A stretch of 64,000 nucleotides of DNA from Sphingomonas sp. Y38-1Y (GTDB lineage Bacteria > Pseudomonadota > Alphaproteobacteria > Sphingomonadales > Sphingomonadaceae), in assembly GCF_032391395.1 (NCBI RefSeq), contig NZ_CP135916.1:3131001-3195000 (forward strand), in the 5' to 3' direction. Below, one piece after another: positions 8,025-16,631 of the stretch. Under the pieces are notes generated by a model. It saw only the letters and a list, made by a program, of their open reading frames with translations, was not told where the DNA came from and searched no databases. The stretch's first letter is position 1. Each line of letters begins with the position of its first letter. The position numbers and the translations under genes were made by a program.

Positions 8025-10733
8025 TCACCAGGTCTTGCGCAGGCTCACCGAGATGAGGCGACCGATCGGGTTGGCGACGGTCGCATCATACCCGCCGCTG
8101 CCGTTGCCGGAGGGCGCGAGGTTCACATAGGGCGGCTTGCGGTCGAACAAGTTCACCGCCTCGATCCCGAAGGTGAAGCCGTTGTCGAAGAAGCCCGACG
8201 CCTGGGGGTCGCCGACGACGAAATTGACGCCGAGATCAAAGGTGGTGAACGACTTCACGTCCTCCACCGGCGTGATGAGGATGTTCTCGTATCCGCCGAC
8301 ATGCGTGACCTGAAGCCGGGCGCTGACGTCGTCCAGATCCCAGACCACCGATCCGCGGGCGCGGAAAGTGAGCGGGTTGAAGATCGTGTTGCGTCGGTCG
8401 CGGGCGACCCCGTCGGGCGTCACCGACAGCTTGTATTCGGTCAGATAGGTGCCGTTGGCGTTGAGCGTGAACGCCCCCGCGCCCGCGGTCTCCAGCCGGT
8501 ACATCGCCTGGAAGTCGATACCCTTGGTCGTCGAACGGCCCAGGTTGAAGTTGCGCCCGTCGATATAGAGCGTGACCGGCGACGGCGGCACGCCCAGGAT
8601 CGGGATGCCCGAGCCCGTCAGCCGCGCGACCTCCGCCGCTGCCGCCTCGCCGCGGAAGATGATGCCGGTGCCGGCGAAGTCCGCCTCGTTGCCGAGCAGA
8701 GTCAGGTCGGAGAGATAGCCCGCGACCTGCCCCTCATACAGGACGTCAAAATAGGTGAGGCTGAGCTTGGCATTGGGCGCGGGCTCCCAATCGGCACCCA
8801 CGGTCCAGGTCGTCGCTTCCTCCGGCCCCAGGTCCAGGTTCGGCCCCGAACGGGCAAGCCCCGTCACCAGCGCCGAACCCTGCGTCGGGTCGACATAGCG
8901 CTGAACGAACAACGCGTTCGAATTGCCATAGATCTGCGAGAAGATCGGTGCGCGGAACGACGTGCCATAGCTGCCGCGGAAGGTGAGCCCGCGCACCGGC
9001 GACCAGATCGCGCCGAACTTCGGATTGGTTGTCGAACCGACGTCGCTGTAGCGGTCGTGGCGGATCGCGGCATTCAGGATCAGCCGCTCGAAGCCCGGCG
9101 TCGCGTTGGCCGCGCCGAAGATCGGCACGTTGAGCTCGCCATAGAAGCTGTCGACCTGACGATCAAACGTCCGGAAGGTGAGCGCCGAAGTCGGCGCGCC
9201 GCGCTGGCTACCCAGGTCAGTGACGATCTCCTGCCGTTCATAGCCCGCGGCGAAGCGGATGTCGTTGCCGCCCAGCTTGAACAGCGGACCATCCAGATTG
9301 GCCTGATAGACGGTCAGCTTGTTGAACGTCGGCGCGTAGAACACCTGGTCCGAGATTGCGTCGAGCACCGCTTGGCTGGTCCGGCCGAGGCCAAACGGAT
9401 CGAACGCCGTTGCCGGGTTGCTGCTGGCCAGCGCGGCGTTCAAGGCGGCGTTGTTGATGCCGTTGCGGCTGTCGGAGATGTCGCGCGTCTTGCCGTGGCT
9501 GACCTGCGCGTTGAGGCGCCAGTCCCAGGGCAGCTTGACGCGGAGGCCGCCTGTCACCTGCCACGTCTCGGTAAAGCCGAACGAGGCGTCGCGCTCCAGA
9601 TCGTCGGCGAAGTTGTAGCGCACCTGCACCGAACTGGGGTTGGTCCCCGGCGGCGCGACGAAGAAGGCGTTGGTGTTGGGCACCGTCAGCGTGCCGACCG
9701 CATAGGCCGGGTTCCGGAAGAACTCCCGGTGCGAGAAATAGCCGTCCGCCAGCACCGTCAGCCAGTCGGTGATGTCCTGGCTGAACGTGCCCGCCACGCT
9801 GTGATAGTCGGTCTGCGGGAACAGGTCCTGACCTGCGGCAGCCTCGCAGCGATTGGCCGTGCCGGCGACCAGAGCGCCCGCATTGGCCGGGGTGACGCCG
9901 CCCTGCGGGATCGCATAGCTGACGCCGCCCGCGACGATGTTGCCGGGCGTGCATTCCTGGACGCGATAGTCGCGGCCGCCGAAGCGGCGCTGGTCGCTGG
10001 TGAAGAAGTCGCGATCGTCGCCCGACAGGTTGGAGCGATAGACGCGCTCATAGGCGAGCATCGCCTGGCCGCCGGTCCAGCGCTTGCCGAGCGCGATGCC
10101 GTACTGCTCCTCGTGGAAATTGTCGGCAACGCCCATCCGCGCCAACGCCTCGATCCCGTCGAGCGAGCGGCGCGGGATCAGGTTGACGACGCCCGCCACC
10201 GCATCCGACCCATAGATGGCGGACGAACCGTCGGCGACGACCTCGACCCGCTCCAGCGCCAGCGTCGGGATGATCGACGGGTCGGCCGAGCGGCTGTTGC
10301 CGACGACCCGGTGCCCGTCGACCAGCAGCAGCGTCGCATAGGGGCCGATGCCGCGCAGGTTGACGCTGTTGCCATAGGTGATGTTGCTGTTGCCGCCCGA
10401 CTGGCCGCGCGAGTTTTCGGAGACGCCCAGGTCGAATACCTGCGGCAGTTCACGCAGCAGGCGGTCGGTGGTGACCGCGCTCGACGCACGGATTGCGCCG
10501 CGGTCGAGCGTCAGCTGCGGCGATCCTGCCGCCGCCACGCCGCGGATGCGCGTGCCGGTGACGACGATCTCGCCGTCATTGGGCGACGCTTCCCGCTGGG
10601 GCGCGGGCTCGGTCGAGGTGTTCTCCGCCTCGTCCGGCACCGCTTCCTGCGCGAGCGCGGGCATGGCCGCCAGCATCGCGATCGCCGCCGTTCCGAGCCG
10701 GAGCGCGGCCGGCATTCCCTTCAGATCTCGCAT
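8025..10733 (-). CDS. TonB-dependent outer-membrane receptor
   Basis: A 902-residue TonB-dependent receptor. The signal peptide (GTAAIAMLAAMPALAQEA) ends near residue 29, the TonB box/plug start GEIVVTGTRIRG is near residue 54, and plug motifs NLRGIGPYATLLLVDGHR and IYGSDAVAGVVNLI follow; the barrel ends ISVSLRKTW with an aromatic last residue. It transports a substrate through the outer membrane. Its gene begins 17 bases after the hydrolase gene that precedes it on the same strand, so the two are co-transcribed, and it is divergent from the TRAP/CoA-transferase operon. It probably takes up the substrate or product of the hydrolase. Confidence 0.93.
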   Translation of the reverse strand: MRDLKGMPAALRLGTAAIAMLAAMPALAQEAVPDEAENTSTEPAPQREASPNDGEIVVTGTRIRGVAAAGSPQLTLDRGAIRASSAVTTDRLLRELPQVFDLGVSENSRGQSGGNSNITYGNSVNLRGIGPYATLLLVDGHRVVGNSRSADPSIIPTLALERVEVVADGSSAIYGSDAVAGVVNLIPRRSLDGIEALARMGVADNFHEEQYGIALGKRWTGGQAMLAYERVYRSNLSGDDRDFFTSDQRRFGGRDYRVQECTPGNIVAGGVSYAIPQGGVTPANAGALVAGTANRCEAAAGQDLFPQTDYHSVAGTFSQDITDWLTVLADGYFSHREFFRNPAYAVGTLTVPNTNAFFVAPPGTNPSSVQVRYNFADDLERDASFGFTETWQVTGGLRVKLPWDWRLNAQVSHGKTRDISDSRNGINNAALNAALASSNPATAFDPFGLGRTSQAVLDAISDQVFYAPTFNKLTVYQANLDGPLFKLGGNDIRFAAGYERQEIVTDLGSQRGAPTSALTFRTFDRQVDSFYGELNVPIFGAANATPGFERLILNAAIRHDRYSDVGSTTNPKFGAIWSPVRGLTFRGSYGTSFRAPIFSQIYGNSNALFVQRYVDPTQGSALVTGLARSGPNLDLGPEEATTWTVGADWEPAPNAKLSLTYFDVLYEGQVAGYLSDLTLLGNEADFAGTGIIFRGEAAAAEVARLTGSGIPILGVPPSPVTLYIDGRNFNLGRSTTKGIDFQAMYRLETAGAGAFTLNANGTYLTEYKLSVTPDGVARDRRNTIFNPLTFRARGSVVWDLDDVSARLQVTHVGGYENILITPVEDVKSFTTFDLGVNFVVGDPQASGFFDNGFTFGIEAVNLFDRKPPYVNLAPSGNGSGGYDATVANPIGRLISVSLRKTW

Positions 10734-10750
10734 GTGTCTCTCCCCTCGTC

Positions 10751-12511
10751 TTATTTCGTGGTCGCGAAGCGGATCGGCTGCAGCGCCGGCACCTCGACGC
10801 GGGTGGCGCGTCCGCGCTCGATCGTCATCGTCTCGGCGGGCTTGCGCTCGATCTCGGCGATGTTGCGCTGGCGCGGATCGGCGCCGCGGATCGAGAAGCG
10901 CAGGCGATGACCGGCCCGGAACCGCTTGGCCGTGGGCGACAGCGCGATGGCGAGATCGTATGCCTCACCCGGCTTCACCGGCATGACGTCCGCCTGTCGC
11001 CCCGAATGCCAGGGCAGGCCAAGCGTGTCGTAGGGCGCCTTCGACAGCTTGCGATTGGCGAGCGCCAGGCGACCGAAGGCGACGTTCTCGGCCTTCCCGT
11101 CCGGCGCGACCTCCTCAAGGAACACGAAGACGTTGCCCGCGGGCTGGTCGCTCGACACGCGGACATGCGCGATCGGGAAACCGGTGACGGTGACGTCGGC
11201 GGCGAGCGGCGGACTGGTGTAGGTCAGCCCCTTTTCGTCCAGCACCGCGGGCCAGAAGGGGAAATATTCCTTGCTCGCCACATCATAGTCGGTGGTGAAG
11301 GCGTCGCGGCCGGCAGCGCCTGCGCCCATGCCGAGCATGCCGTCATTGGCCGACCGCACCGTCCCACTCTTGCCGCCGACGGCATAGAGCGCGGTCCGCG
11401 TCACGCCAACGCCGGGCAGCGTGTCGCTCTCCACCCAACGCTCCGCCTCCGGCGCGTCGAGCACCCACCAGCGATAGCGCTTGGTGCGGTCGATGCCGCT
11501 GTCGAGCCCCTTCAGATGCTTGTCGAAGAAGGCGCGCTGGACCTGGCCCAGATCGACGCCCGGCGGCGGCTCGCAATGGCTGCCGGGGCCCATGAGGAGT
11601 CGCCCGTTGAGGTTCGCGGCGGCGATGATGACCTGCGCCGCGGGCTCGTCATGCCAGGTCGCCCAATTGTAGAAGGCGATGCCCGAGCGCTTGAGCGTGT
11701 CGAGATAGGTGTACGGCCCCACCTCTTCCCAGAAGCGCGTCTGCGTATAGCGCGACACGCTGTCGCGATGGGGCATGGTGTTCCAGAGAAGCGCCATCGG
11801 ATCGTTGGCGGCATGCTGAGCGACCGCGGCCTTGAGCAGGCTGCCGTCCTTGTCCTCGTCGAGCGGCAGTGTCGCGAGATCGACCGACAGCGGGTCTTCG
11901 GGCCGAGTGTTGAACTGGCCGGTGATGCCGCCCGCGCGCACGAACTCGTATTTGTCGAAATCGCTGGCGCCCGCGAACACCGCCTTCAAATGCGGCGGCG
12001 CGGTGCTGGCGGTCTGGACCGTAGTGCCCCCCAAATACGAGCAGCCGGTCATTCCGACCTTGCCGCTGGACCAGGGCTGCGCCGCCAGCCATTCCACCAG
12101 ATCGCGGCCGTCCTGCGCCTCGGTCCGATCCTGCATGCCGCGGCGACGACCGAACGAAGCGCCCTTGCCGCGAATGTCGGCGACCGCGACGACATATCCG
12201 TGGTCGGTCATGCCCTTCAGCCCGAGCTCGGCCGACTGTGCGGTCTCGACGATCTTGCCGTCCTTGTCGCGGAAGCGCCCGCGATAGGGGGTGAAGGCAA
12301 AGATGACGGGCAGCTTCTCCGCCACCGGACGCCCATTCACCGCGGGGCGATAGACATGCATCGCCAGCCGCGTGCCGTCGCGCACGGCGATATAGCGCGA
12401 GCTTCGCACGACTTCGGAATAGCGCGGCGGCGCCTCCTGCGCAGCCGCAAGCACCGGCGCGGCAACCAGCAGCGCGGCAAGCGTGGCGTTCCGGCTCGAC
12501 AGGCCCAGCAT
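10751..12511 (-). CDS. Secreted CocE/NonD (X-Pro dipeptidyl-peptidase S15-type) hydrolase
   Basis: A 586-residue alpha/beta hydrolase of the S15/CocE group (PF02129 catalytic domain followed by the PF08530 beta-jelly-roll domain). The ATG at 12511-12509 follows GGAGAG and opens a signal peptide ending VLAAAQEAP; the frame runs further upstream but without these features. The nucleophile lies in TGCSYLGG (S158); a candidate catalytic histidine is in GPGSHCEPPP. Family members cleave acyl esters, amides or proline-containing peptides, for example cocaine esterase and glutaryl-7-ACA acylase. It is first in a unit with a TonB receptor, divergent from the TRAP operon, so it likely releases the acid that the TRAP system imports. 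Confidence 0.88.
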   Translation of the reverse strand: MLGLSSRNATLAALLVAAPVLAAAQEAPPRYSEVVRSSRYIAVRDGTRLAMHVYRPAVNGRPVAEKLPVIFAFTPYRGRFRDKDGKIVETAQSAELGLKGMTDHGYVVAVADIRGKGASFGRRRGMQDRTEAQDGRDLVEWLAAQPWSSGKVGMTGCSYLGGTTVQTASTAPPHLKAVFAGASDFDKYEFVRAGGITGQFNTRPEDPLSVDLATLPLDEDKDGSLLKAAVAQHAANDPMALLWNTMPHRDSVSRYTQTRFWEEVGPYTYLDTLKRSGIAFYNWATWHDEPAAQVIIAAANLNGRLLMGPGSHCEPPPGVDLGQVQRAFFDKHLKGLDSGIDRTKRYRWWVLDAPEAERWVESDTLPGVGVTRTALYAVGGKSGTVRSANDGMLGMGAGAAGRDAFTTDYDVASKEYFPFWPAVLDEKGLTYTSPPLAADVTVTGFPIAHVRVSSDQPAGNVFVFLEEVAPDGKAENVAFGRLALANRKLSKAPYDTLGLPWHSGRQADVMPVKPGEAYDLAIALSPTAKRFRAGHRLRFSIRGADPRQRNIAEIERKPAETMTIERGRATRVEVPALQPIRFATTK

Positions 12512-12604
12512 CGCTCTCCATCCCGAACTTGCCCGCGTTGGCGCGGGTCGTCGTGCCGCGAAAAAGCGGCGTCGGGCAGCGTGATGAGCTAGGTCGACAG
12601 GATT

Positions 12605-12622
12605 GTCAACAAAATGGTTGAC
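12605..12622. promoter_or_regulatory. Inverted repeat between the two divergent catabolic units
   Basis: GTCAAC-AAAATG-GTTGAC lies between the hydrolase start (12511) and the CapA-type gene start (12709). TTGTCAAC-type half-sites are common for GntR/FCD regulators. One site here could control both directions; no regulator gene is adjacent other than the GntR gene at 7145. Confidence 0.5.
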
Positions 12623-12708
12623 GCTCAAACCTGTGATCTTTAGCGCTGCCGTCAGTAGAGCAGCGGCGCCCTTTGTCATGCAAGGGGAAGCACGCAGGGC
12701 GGGAGCGG

Positions 12709-13824
12709 ATGGTGGCGACAGGCGAGGCACGCGAGAGGCTGAAGCTGGTACTGGCCGGCGACCTCGTGCTCGACGAACCCGATCCCGATCACTGGCTGTC
12801 GGGGATCGCGCCGGCGTTCCAACGCGCCGACCTCAGCATCGCGCATCTGGAAGTCCCGCATACCCATGCGCCCTCCTCGTTCGACGGCGACGTGCCGGCG
12901 CCCGGCGCCGACCCTGCGCACCTGTCCGCAATCGCGCGGGCGGGCATCGACATGGTCTCGCTCGCGGGCAACCACATGGCCGATTGCGGCGCGGCGGGGA
13001 TCGCCGACACGATCGCCGGCCTGGATGCGAGCGGTATCGCCCATGCCGGCGCCGGCGCGACCCTGACCGCCGCCCGCGCGCCCGCGGTCATCGAGCGCAA
13101 GGGCTGGCGCATCGGTTTCCTGAGCTACAACTGCGTGGGGCCGGCAGCGGGCGTCGCGACCGCCGATTGCGCGGGCTTCGCATCGCTGCCGATTGCCACG
13201 TCTGACGGATCGCCGGTCGCCCCCGCCGCCGATCTCGTCCAACTGACGTTGGAAGCGACCGAGATCCTCGCTGCCGATATTGCCGCGCTCCGCCGCGAGG
13301 CCGACCTGATCGTCGTGGCGCTGCACAAGGGGATCGTCCACACACCCGCGCGGCTCGCCCCCTATGAGCGGCCGGTCGCACACGCCGCGATCGATGCAGG
13401 CGCCGACATCGTCGCCGCGCACCACGCGCACATCGTCCGCGGGATCGAGCTTTATCGCGGCAAGCCGATCTTCCATGGCCTCGGCAACGCCTGCGTCGTC
13501 ACGCGCGCGCTGTCGCCCGATCAGGACCATCCCGCCCGCGCCGAATGGGCGGAGCGGCGCAAGCGGCTGTTCGGGTTCGAGCCCGACCCCGCCTATCCCC
13601 TTGCCCCCTTTCACCCCCAAGCGGTCAACGCGATGTTAGGGACGGTCGAGATCGAGGCGGACGGGACGCTGCGCACCGGCATGATCGCCGTCGACGTGCT
13701 ACCGCCCGGCCGACCGGTGTTGGCGACGGGTGCGCGCGCTGTCGAAATTCACGACTATGTCGCCGCGATTGGGCGAGAGGCAGGCTTGCCCCCTGCCCCG
13801 CTGTTGCTGGAGGGTGCGGCATGA
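12709..13824 (+). CDS. CapA-family metallophosphatase-fold protein, cytoplasmic
   Basis: A 371-residue CapA/PgsA-type protein (PF09587, calcineurin-like fold). Metal-site motifs appear in order: AGDLVLDEP, AHLEVP, LAGNHMADCG, ALHKGI, AAHHAHIVRG and FHGLGN. I use ATG 12709 because it follows GGGAGCGG; an upstream ATG at 12673 has no ribosome site. CapA proteins are best known from poly-gamma-glutamate synthesis and are usually membrane-anchored, but this one shows no signal or membrane segment, so a soluble hydrolase role is more likely. It heads the nine-gene rightward operon, joined to dctQ by an overlapping ATGA, which ties it to the same pathway. Its reaction is unknown. Confidence 0.82.
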   Translation: MVATGEARERLKLVLAGDLVLDEPDPDHWLSGIAPAFQRADLSIAHLEVPHTHAPSSFDGDVPAPGADPAHLSAIARAGIDMVSLAGNHMADCGAAGIADTIAGLDASGIAHAGAGATLTAARAPAVIERKGWRIGFLSYNCVGPAAGVATADCAGFASLPIATSDGSPVAPAADLVQLTLEATEILAADIAALRREADLIVVALHKGIVHTPARLAPYERPVAHAAIDAGADIVAAHHAHIVRGIELYRGKPIFHGLGNACVVTRALSPDQDHPARAEWAERRKRLFGFEPDPAYPLAPFHPQAVNAMLGTVEIEADGTLRTGMIAVDVLPPGRPVLATGARAVEIHDYVAAIGREAGLPPAPLLLEGAA

Positions 13825-14293
13825 ACGCCGATCCCGCGCCCACCACCCCACCGTCCGCCTGCTCAGCATCGTCGGCGGCGTCGCGCTGCTGTTCGCGATG
13901 GCGGTCGACGTAGTTTCCGTCATCGGCCGGCACATCAAGCTGCCGCTGCTCGGCTCGATCGAGCTCGTCCAGGCCGCGGTTGTCGTGTCGGCGAGCGCCG
14001 GGATGATCGTCGCCACGATCGCGCGGTCGCATGCGGTCGTCCATCTCGTCGTCGATCGGCTGTCGCCCGGCGCGAAGGGCGTGGTCCTGCGCGTGGCCGC
14101 CGCGCTGTCGGCGCTGTTCTTCCTCGCGCTCGCGATCGGCAGTGGCTGGGTCGCGGCGGACATGATGGGCGGACATGAGGAGAGCGAGTTGCTCCACATC
14201 CCCTATGCGCCGCTCCGCTTCGTGCTCGTCGCCGCGACGCTGACGGTCGCCGCGATCTTTGCCGCGCAGGCGATCGGGCGGGTGCGCCGATGA
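13814..14293 (+). CDS. TRAP transporter small membrane subunit (DctQ), possible frameshift at start
   Basis: The four-helix DctQ subunit (PF04290) of a tripartite ATP-independent periplasmic transporter: RLLSIVGGVALLFAMAVDVV, the conserved SVIGRHIKLPLLGSIELVQ, a third helix around SALFFLALAIGSGW and a fourth. The natural-looking start is the ATG at 13821, which overlaps the upstream stop and follows GGAGGG at ideal spacing, but that frame leaves the DctQ frame after nine codons. One extra C in the run 13846-13849 would join them as MNADPAPTTPTVRLLSIV. As sequenced, the only usable in-frame start is GTG 13814, with poor spacing. The gene is either intact with an assembly error or truly damaged at its 5' end. 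Confidence 0.8.
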   Translation: MRHERRSRAHHPTVRLLSIVGGVALLFAMAVDVVSVIGRHIKLPLLGSIELVQAAVVVSASAGMIVATIARSHAVVHLVVDRLSPGAKGVVLRVAAALSALFFLALAIGSGWVAADMMGGHEESELLHIPYAPLRFVLVAATLTVAAIFAAQAIGRVRR

Positions 14294-15603
14294 TGAGCTT
14301 CGCCACCCCCGCGACCGGCATGGCCGGGGTCGCGATCCTGTTCCTCCTGCTGCTCGCGGGGGTGCCGATCGGGGCTTCGCTGGGCCTCGTCGGCGTCGCG
14401 GGCCTCGCGATCGTGCTCGGCGGACTGGAGCCGGCGCTCATCAAGTCGAGCGTGACGCTCCTTCATGCCGCGACCAGCTACGAGCTCGGCACGCTGCCGC
14501 TGTTCCTCCTGATGGCGCATCTGTGCTTCTCGGCCAATGCCAGTCGCGACCTGTTCGACGCCGCCGCGTCGTTGATCGGGCATCGCCGCGGCGGCCTTGC
14601 CTCCGCATCGGTCGGCGGCTGCGCGGCGTTCAGCGCGATCAACGGATCGAGCCTCGCCACCGCCGCGACCATCGGTCTGGTCGCGCTGCCGGAGATGCGG
14701 CGGCGTGGCTATTCGGATGCGCTGGCGACGGGCAGCGTCGCGGCGGGTGGGACGCTCGGCCAGATGATCCCGCCCTCGGGCGCGCTCATCGTGTTCGGCA
14801 TCATCGCCGAACAGTCGATCGGCACGCTGTTCACCGCCGCGCTGATCCCCGGCATTACCCAGTTCCTCTTCTACCTCCTCGTCATCGCGCTGATCGTCCG
14901 CTGGAAGCCCGACCTCGCCCCGCCCAGCGAGCGCGTGCCCTGGCCGCAGCGCTGGGCCGCGCTCGCGCGTGTCGCCGACGTGCTCGCGCTGATCGCGCTC
15001 GTGATCGGCGGCATCGCGATCGGCTGGTTCACCCCGACCGAGGCCGCGTCGATCGGCGTCGCCGGCGCCATCGCCATCTCGGCCTTTCGCCGCCGTCTCA
15101 CCTGGGCATCGATGCGCACCGCGATGGAGGAGACGCTGCGCACCAGCGGGCTCATCTACATCGTCGTCGTCGGCGCGTTGATCTTCTCGGTGTTCGTCAG
15201 CGCCACCGGATTGGCCGACTCGCTGGGCGATGCGGTCAAGTCGGCGGGCGGTGGGCCGACGATGACGCTCATCATCATGGCGGTGCTGCTGCTCCTGCTC
15301 GGCTCTGTCCTCGACGGGCTGGCGCTGATGCTGCTGACGACGCCGATCCTGCTGCCGATCGTCACCAGCCTGGGACTGTCGCCGATCTGGTTCGGCATCT
15401 TCCTCGTCCGCGCGATGGAGATCGGGTTCGTCCACCCGCCGATCGGCATGAACCTCTATGTCATCCAGCGGATCGCCGGCGACGTGCCGATCGGCCGCAT
15501 CTTCCGCGGCGTCATGCCCTTCCTCGTGTCGGACCTCATCCATTTGCTGCTGCTGATCCTGTTCCCCGTCATCGCCCTGGGCCTGCCGCAATGGCTGAGC
15601 TAG
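14290..15603 (+). CDS. TRAP transporter large permease subunit (DctM)
   Basis: A 437-residue DctM-type permease (PF06808) with about twelve membrane helices. Visible family signatures include GVPIGASLGLVGVAGLAIV near the start, the cytoplasmic-loop pattern GSVAAGGTLGQMIPPSGALI, IGWFTPTEAASIGVAGA and the C-terminal GFVHPPIGMNLYVIQRIAG. With DctQ it forms the Na+-driven translocation unit that accepts substrate from DctP. The start overlaps dctQ (ATGATGA) and its end overlaps the next gene by 13 bases, so translation is coupled. TRAP systems typically import carboxylates such as hydroxy- or keto-acids, in keeping with the CoA-transferase genes downstream. Confidence 0.92.
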   Translation: MMSFATPATGMAGVAILFLLLLAGVPIGASLGLVGVAGLAIVLGGLEPALIKSSVTLLHAATSYELGTLPLFLLMAHLCFSANASRDLFDAAASLIGHRRGGLASASVGGCAAFSAINGSSLATAATIGLVALPEMRRRGYSDALATGSVAAGGTLGQMIPPSGALIVFGIIAEQSIGTLFTAALIPGITQFLFYLLVIALIVRWKPDLAPPSERVPWPQRWAALARVADVLALIALVIGGIAIGWFTPTEAASIGVAGAIAISAFRRRLTWASMRTAMEETLRTSGLIYIVVVGALIFSVFVSATGLADSLGDAVKSAGGGPTMTLIIMAVLLLLLGSVLDGLALMLLTTPILLPIVTSLGLSPIWFGIFLVRAMEIGFVHPPIGMNLYVIQRIAGDVPIGRIFRGVMPFLVSDLIHLLLLILFPVIALGLPQWLS

Positions 15604-16631
15604 ACACCGCGGTCGCGGCGATCCTCGCCGATCCGATGGCGCACGCGCGCAAGGCGCCGCGAGCGATCGGCTTCGTCGGCGACGTGCCCGCCGACGTGCT
15701 CGCCGCGCCCGGCCTCACCGCCGTCCATCTGCCCTGGCGTGTCGCCGAACCCAGCGAACGATCGCAGCAATGGGTGGAGCCAAGCTTCGGTCCGCATGTC
15801 TGGGCGATGATCGAGGATTGGGCCGACGGCGCCTATGACTTCATGGAAGCGGTGGTGTTCGGCCGCGGCGACGACAGTGCGCAGCGGCTCTATTACTATA
15901 TCTGCGAACTCCAGCGTGTCGGCGAGCTCAAGGGGCCACGCCCGCTGATCTGGGACGCCGCATTCATCCCACGGCCGTCGAGCGAAGCGCACGCCGCACG
16001 CGCGGTCCGCAAGCTGGCGGAGCAGCTCGGCGTGGATGACGCCGGTCTTGCGGAAGGCATCGTCAACGCCGACCACCGCCGCGAGTGGCTCGCCGCGGCA
16101 CAGGCCTCGCGCGTCGGCGACGGCGCCCGCTACGAACGCCTTGCCCGCGCCAGCCTCTATGCGCCGGTCGAGGACCTGCCGCTGCCCGAGGCCGGCACCG
16201 CCGCGACCGGACGTGTGCTCCTCGCCGGATCGGCACCCGCCGACGACACGCTCCATGCCGCGGTCGATGCGACCGGCTGGGCGATCGTCGCGGAGGATCA
16301 CCCGCTCTCGCTCGCCCGGCTCGGCGCGCCGATCGGCGACGCGAGCGACCCCGCCGCCGCCATCGCCGCGCATGCGCGCGCCGCCTCGGCCGCCAAGCGC
16401 GGCTTCGGCGACCGCGCTGCGCACATCGTCACCGCCGCTCGGGAGGCGAAGGCAGACGCCGTCATCCTGTGGCTGATCGAGGAGGAGGAGGCGCTGTCCT
16501 GGCACCTTCCCGCCCAGGCGGCCGCGCTCGATGCCGCCGGCATCCCGCACCTCATTCTCACGCGCCGCGCCTGGCATGGCCGCGACGGTGCCGGCGACAC
16601 GATCGCCCGCTTTCTCGAAGGACTGACCTGA
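15591..16631 (+). CDS. 2-hydroxyacyl-CoA dehydratase-like protein lacking cluster cysteines
   Basis: A 346-residue protein resembling the HgdB/FldC/BcrB side of the 2-hydroxyacyl-CoA dehydratase family (PF06050). The N-half has EAVVFGRGDDSAQRLYYYIC where iron-sulfur members have a cysteine-aspartate pair. The C-half has the family pattern TGRVLLAGSAPADDTLHAAV, WAIVAEDHPLSLARLGAPIG and the terminal DAAGIPHLILTRR. It contains only one cysteine (in YYYICELQ), so it cannot ligate a [4Fe-4S] cluster as usual members do. It is translationally coupled to dctM and to the CoA transferase (ATGA overlap), and probably pairs with the cysteine-rich homologue at 18742 as a structural or substrate-binding subunit. 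The assignment rests on motif resemblance only. Confidence 0.72.
   Translation: MAELDTAVAAILADPMAHARKAPRAIGFVGDVPADVLAAPGLTAVHLPWRVAEPSERSQQWVEPSFGPHVWAMIEDWADGAYDFMEAVVFGRGDDSAQRLYYYICELQRVGELKGPRPLIWDAAFIPRPSSEAHAARAVRKLAEQLGVDDAGLAEGIVNADHRREWLAAAQASRVGDGARYERLARASLYAPVEDLPLPEAGTAATGRVLLAGSAPADDTLHAAVDATGWAIVAEDHPLSLARLGAPIGDASDPAAAIAAHARAASAAKRGFGDRAAHIVTAAREAKADAVILWLIEEEEALSWHLPAQAAALDAAGIPHLILTRRAWHGRDGAGDTIARFLEGLT

Noticed and set aside
8301..10910. An 869-codon plus-strand frame opposite the second TonB receptor gene.
   Set aside because: Same shadow effect; no ribosome site or domain, while the minus strand has a complete receptor.
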